64,000 nt of DNA, taken from contig CAVXNB010000002.1 in NCBI GenBank assembly GCA_963763085.1, forward strand, positions 51,514-115,513. Direction: 5' to 3'. The translations under genes and the position numbers were made by a program. Shown here one piece after another: positions 61,832 through 64,000 of this stretch (position 1 is its first letter; each line of letters begins with the position of its first letter). Source of the DNA: CAVXNB01 sp963763085 (GTDB lineage: Bacteria; Actinomycetota; Acidimicrobiia; Acidimicrobiales; Bog-793). Under the pieces are notes generated by a model. The model saw only the letters and a program-made list of their open reading frames with translations, ran no database searches and was not told the DNA's origin.

Positions 61832-62647
61832 CTAGACGTCCGTCAGGTTCGCCGCGGACGCCCAGATCAACCTCGAAGTCAGCAGGCCGGCGCTGATGCC
61901 GCGATCCACGGCCACGACTGCGCCCGTCATGAGCCTCGCCTCGTCGCTCGCGAACAGCACCAGGAGTCGTGCGAAGTCGTCGAGGTTCATGCGCGACGCC
62001 GATCGGGGGCGTTCGTAGTCGGGTCCACGAACGGCCTTGGCCATCTCGTCGGCTACAAACGTCGCCATTTCCGTATTCCCGCCGCCCAGTACGATCGCGT
62101 TGACGCGGATGTTGTCCGCTCCGTACTCGACAGCCAGTGAGCGCGTCAGATGGAGGAGAGCGGCCTTCGACGCGTTGTAGGCAGCCATCCGGGCGACCGC
62201 CTGCACGGCGTTGATCGAGGCGATGTTCAAGATGACGCCGCCTCCGCTCGACCGCATCTGGGCGATGGCTGCTGCGGAACAGAAGAATGCGCCCTTCAGG
62301 TTCGTATCGACGACTTCGTCCCAGTCGGCCTCCGTCACGAGGTGCGACGGCTGCACGGGGTGGGAGCCGGCGGCCCCGGCGTTGTTGACGAGGATGTCCA
62401 GGCGGCCGTAGGTGTTCACGGCCGTCTCGACCGCTCTTCGGCAGTCGCCTGTCTTGACGACGTCTGCGGTAACGAACGTGAGCTCTCCCCCCGAAGCGCG
62501 AACCTCAGTCATCAGCGCTCGTCCCCGGTCCGCACGGCGAGCGACCCCGACCACCTGCGCGCCCGCCTCGGCGAAGATCCTCCCGCAGGATCTGCCGAAG
62601 CCTGAGCTGACGCCCGTGATGAGAGCGACTTTGCCGTCGAGCCTCAT
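61832..62647 (-). CDS. Short-chain dehydrogenase/reductase
   Basis: 271 residues from ATG 62647 (MRLDGKVALITG). Cofactor motif GVSSGFGRSCGRIF, NNAGAAGSHP, catalytic Ser (IASINAVQAVARMAAYNASKA with YxxxK). Basic residues after strand two (ARRADRG) suggest NADP preference. The C-terminal end GAVVAVDRGISAG is typical. Follows the amidohydrolase at 62676 by 28 bases in one operon. Confidence 0.89.
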   Translation of the reverse strand: MRLDGKVALITGVSSGFGRSCGRIFAEAGAQVVGVARRADRGRALMTEVRASGGELTFVTADVVKTGDCRRAVETAVNTYGRLDILVNNAGAAGSHPVQPSHLVTEADWDEVVDTNLKGAFFCSAAAIAQMRSSGGGVILNIASINAVQAVARMAAYNASKAALLHLTRSLAVEYGADNIRVNAIVLGGGNTEMATFVADEMAKAVRGPDYERPRSASRMNLDDFARLLVLFASDEARLMTGAVVAVDRGISAGLLTSRLIWASAANLTDV

Positions 62648-62675
62648 GGCTGGGACCACGCCCCTGTGAGGGCCG

Positions 62676-63932
62676 TCAGGCTGGCTTGCCGACCGCGGGT
62701 GCCGGGAGTCGTTCGGAAACGATCAGCTCGGGCTGGATGCCATACATGCGGTAGGCGTTGCCGCCGAGGAGTTTGGCCTGTACCTCCGCCGGGACTCCCC
62801 ACCGCTCCAGGTGCTCGATACCCTCCCAAGCATCCTCGGCGTCGAAATGGGGATAGTCGCTGGCCCACACGCCGATGTCCTCGAAACGTCGCCACGTCTC
62901 GAAGACGGCGTCCTCGTCCGACTCGAAGGCGACCCAGGAGCGCCCGTAGAACACCTTGGAGGGCACGCCCTCGACGACGGTGCCGCGAGTGCCGGCCCAG
63001 ACCTCGACGCGGGCGTCGGCCTTCTCGAGCAGATACGGCAGCCAGGCGGCGTTGGACTCCAGGACCGCGATCTTGAGCGTCGGGAACTTCGTCCAGAGGT
63101 CGTGGTGGAAGGCCGTGAGCAGGAACGTCTGAGAGTCGTGCGCGAAGCAGAGCGTCTCCGACACGATGCCGCGGCGAAGCCCGGCCGCTTCCGCGATCCT
63201 GTCGATGATCCATCCAGTGCAGTCGGCCGGAGCCGTTGGAGGAAACGGATGGATGCCGGCCACGAGTCCCCTGTCCTGAATCGCCTGCCATACCGGGTCG
63301 AAGTCGGGATGGGTCGGGTAGCGGTCGGCGATGATGTTCGGCCTGATAATGACGCAATGAAAACCCAGCTCCGCGACGCGCTCCACCTCCGAGATGGCGT
63401 CGTTGTTGTCCTGCTGCGGGATGATGGCGGCGGGGAACAATCGGGTCGGGTCGGCTCGGCAGAAATCGGCCATCCAGTTGTTGTACGCGCGGGCCATGCC
63501 GAGCGACGCGTGCGGATCGCGGATGGCGCTGAACCAGAGGCCGCAAACCGTCGGAAGGAGCATGGCTTGATCGATACCCATCAAGTCGCAGTCGCGGACT
63601 CGCGCCACGGGGTCATAGGCGCCGGGAGGGATCGGGTACTCATCGACGTGCATCGTGAGCGATGAGAGCCTCTTCTTGTCCATCCCGGGCGCCATCACGG
63701 CGCCGAAGAAGGCCGTCTGTCCCTTCCTGGTGTACTGCGAGGCGCCGTTCAGGCTGATCTCGAAGCCGCCGTCGTCATAATCCTGCTTCCAGAGGCCCCC
63801 GCGGACCGCGTCCCGAAATTCCGGCTCGACGTAGTCGGACCAGACGGTCTCGGGTTCGACGACGTGGCCGTCGCAGTCGAGCACCGGGAAGTCCTTCGTC
63901 ATGACTTCGCCGGCGAGATCGTTGCCGGTCAT
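62676..63932 (-). CDS. Amidohydrolase family protein
   Basis: 418 residues. ATG 63932 follows GGAGGAGG; a longer start (63965) is possible but lacks a Shine-Dalgarno. Metal motif in VLDCDGHVVEP, central AGIHPFPPTAPADC and LCFAHDSQTFLLTAFHHDL, active-site VWASDYPHFDAEDAW, C-terminal GGNAYRMYGI. An ACMSD-like group member, divergent from the other three. First gene of the last visible operon; box M lies 40 bases upstream at the window edge. Confidence 0.9.
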   Translation of the reverse strand: MTGNDLAGEVMTKDFPVLDCDGHVVEPETVWSDYVEPEFRDAVRGGLWKQDYDDGGFEISLNGASQYTRKGQTAFFGAVMAPGMDKKRLSSLTMHVDEYPIPPGAYDPVARVRDCDLMGIDQAMLLPTVCGLWFSAIRDPHASLGMARAYNNWMADFCRADPTRLFPAAIIPQQDNNDAISEVERVAELGFHCVIIRPNIIADRYPTHPDFDPVWQAIQDRGLVAGIHPFPPTAPADCTGWIIDRIAEAAGLRRGIVSETLCFAHDSQTFLLTAFHHDLWTKFPTLKIAVLESNAAWLPYLLEKADARVEVWAGTRGTVVEGVPSKVFYGRSWVAFESDEDAVFETWRRFEDIGVWASDYPHFDAEDAWEGIEHLERWGVPAEVQAKLLGGNAYRMYGIQPELIVSERLPAPAVGKPA

Positions 63933-63970
63933 CACGTCCTCCTCCGATTCGTGCTGTTCCTCCACGCCCC

Positions 63971-63988
63971 TATTTCAGTACACCGATT
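63971..63988. promoter_or_regulatory. Island operator box M (reverse strand CGGTGTACTGAAATA)
   Basis: TATTTCAGTACACCGATT at the right edge, upstream of the last amidohydrolase operon. GTGTACTG is shared with box H. A divergent gene may start beyond the window. Confidence 0.5.
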
Positions 63989-64000
63989 TCAAGCCTGGCA

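Noticed and set aside
18994..63988. Boxes interpreted purely as -10 promoter elements
   Set aside because: The box orientation relative to the genes varies, conservation extends over 12-16 bases beyond a hexamer, and the housekeeping promoters use TATCGT instead. Overlap with a -10 element remains possible for box I.

Overview
The window is high-GC DNA from an actinobacterium. The gene order pyrF, mihF, gmk, rpoZ, coaBC, metK, priA and then rpsO, pnp, M16 peptidase, dapB is typical of Actinomycetota. The actinobacterial-type integration host factor, many GTG/TTG starts and leaderless-looking promoters agree with this. The wording of Gmk and S15 reminds me of Acidimicrobiia, but I could not test that placement.

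Layout. (1) Bases 1-300 hold the end of pyrF. (2) Bases 301-7054 carry a Dpp/Opp-type peptide ABC transporter (lipoprotein, two permeases, and a double ATPase on the opposite strand) lying between pyrF and mihF, which are neighbours in many relatives. (3) Bases 7168-18060 are the housekeeping block, with several 4-nt start/stop overlaps and a long hairpin between rpsO and pnp. (4) Bases 18097 to the right edge (about 46 kb) are a dense catabolic island: three large/small acyl-CoA dehydrogenase pairs, enoyl-CoA hydratase, two type III CoA transferases, two PaaK-like ligases, an acyl-CoA-synthetase-like protein, four intact amidohydrolases and one remnant, two TauD dioxygenases, two LLM flavin oxidoreductases, a P450, four SDRs, an aldehyde dehydrogenase, two gamma-glutamyltranspeptidase-like proteins, two SnoaL-like and two RidA-like proteins, and a Liv-type ABC importer built from fused polypeptides.

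Main discovery. Every promoter-bearing intergenic gap of the island, 13 in all, contains one AT-rich box with a GTRTAC core (best form CATAGAGTGTAC), and I saw none in the housekeeping half. Most of the boxes lie between divergent operons. A FadR-type GntR regulator gene (23326-24154) sits inside the island and has a copy in front of it. I infer one regulon of about 20 transcription units for uptake, CoA activation and oxidation of one unidentified compound or compound family. The Liv importer is unusual: LivH, LivM and LivG are one 942-residue protein, LivF is fused behind an MFS transporter, and the binding protein lies 22 kb away under a box identical over 16 bases to that of the permease operon.

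How it may work (inference). The substrate is captured by the LivK-like lipoprotein and imported by the fused transporter. It is trimmed or oxygenated by gamma-glutamyl hydrolases, P450, LLM and TauD enzymes, activated to a CoA thioester by ligases or CoA transferases, oxidised by the acyl-CoA dehydrogenase pairs, hydrated, and decarboxylated or cleaved by the amidohydrolases.

Data quality. Seven genes, including the normally essential priA, are each broken by a single base insertion or deletion, two of them at G homopolymers. This looks more like assembly error than decay, so I list these as one CDS each and state where the frame changes.
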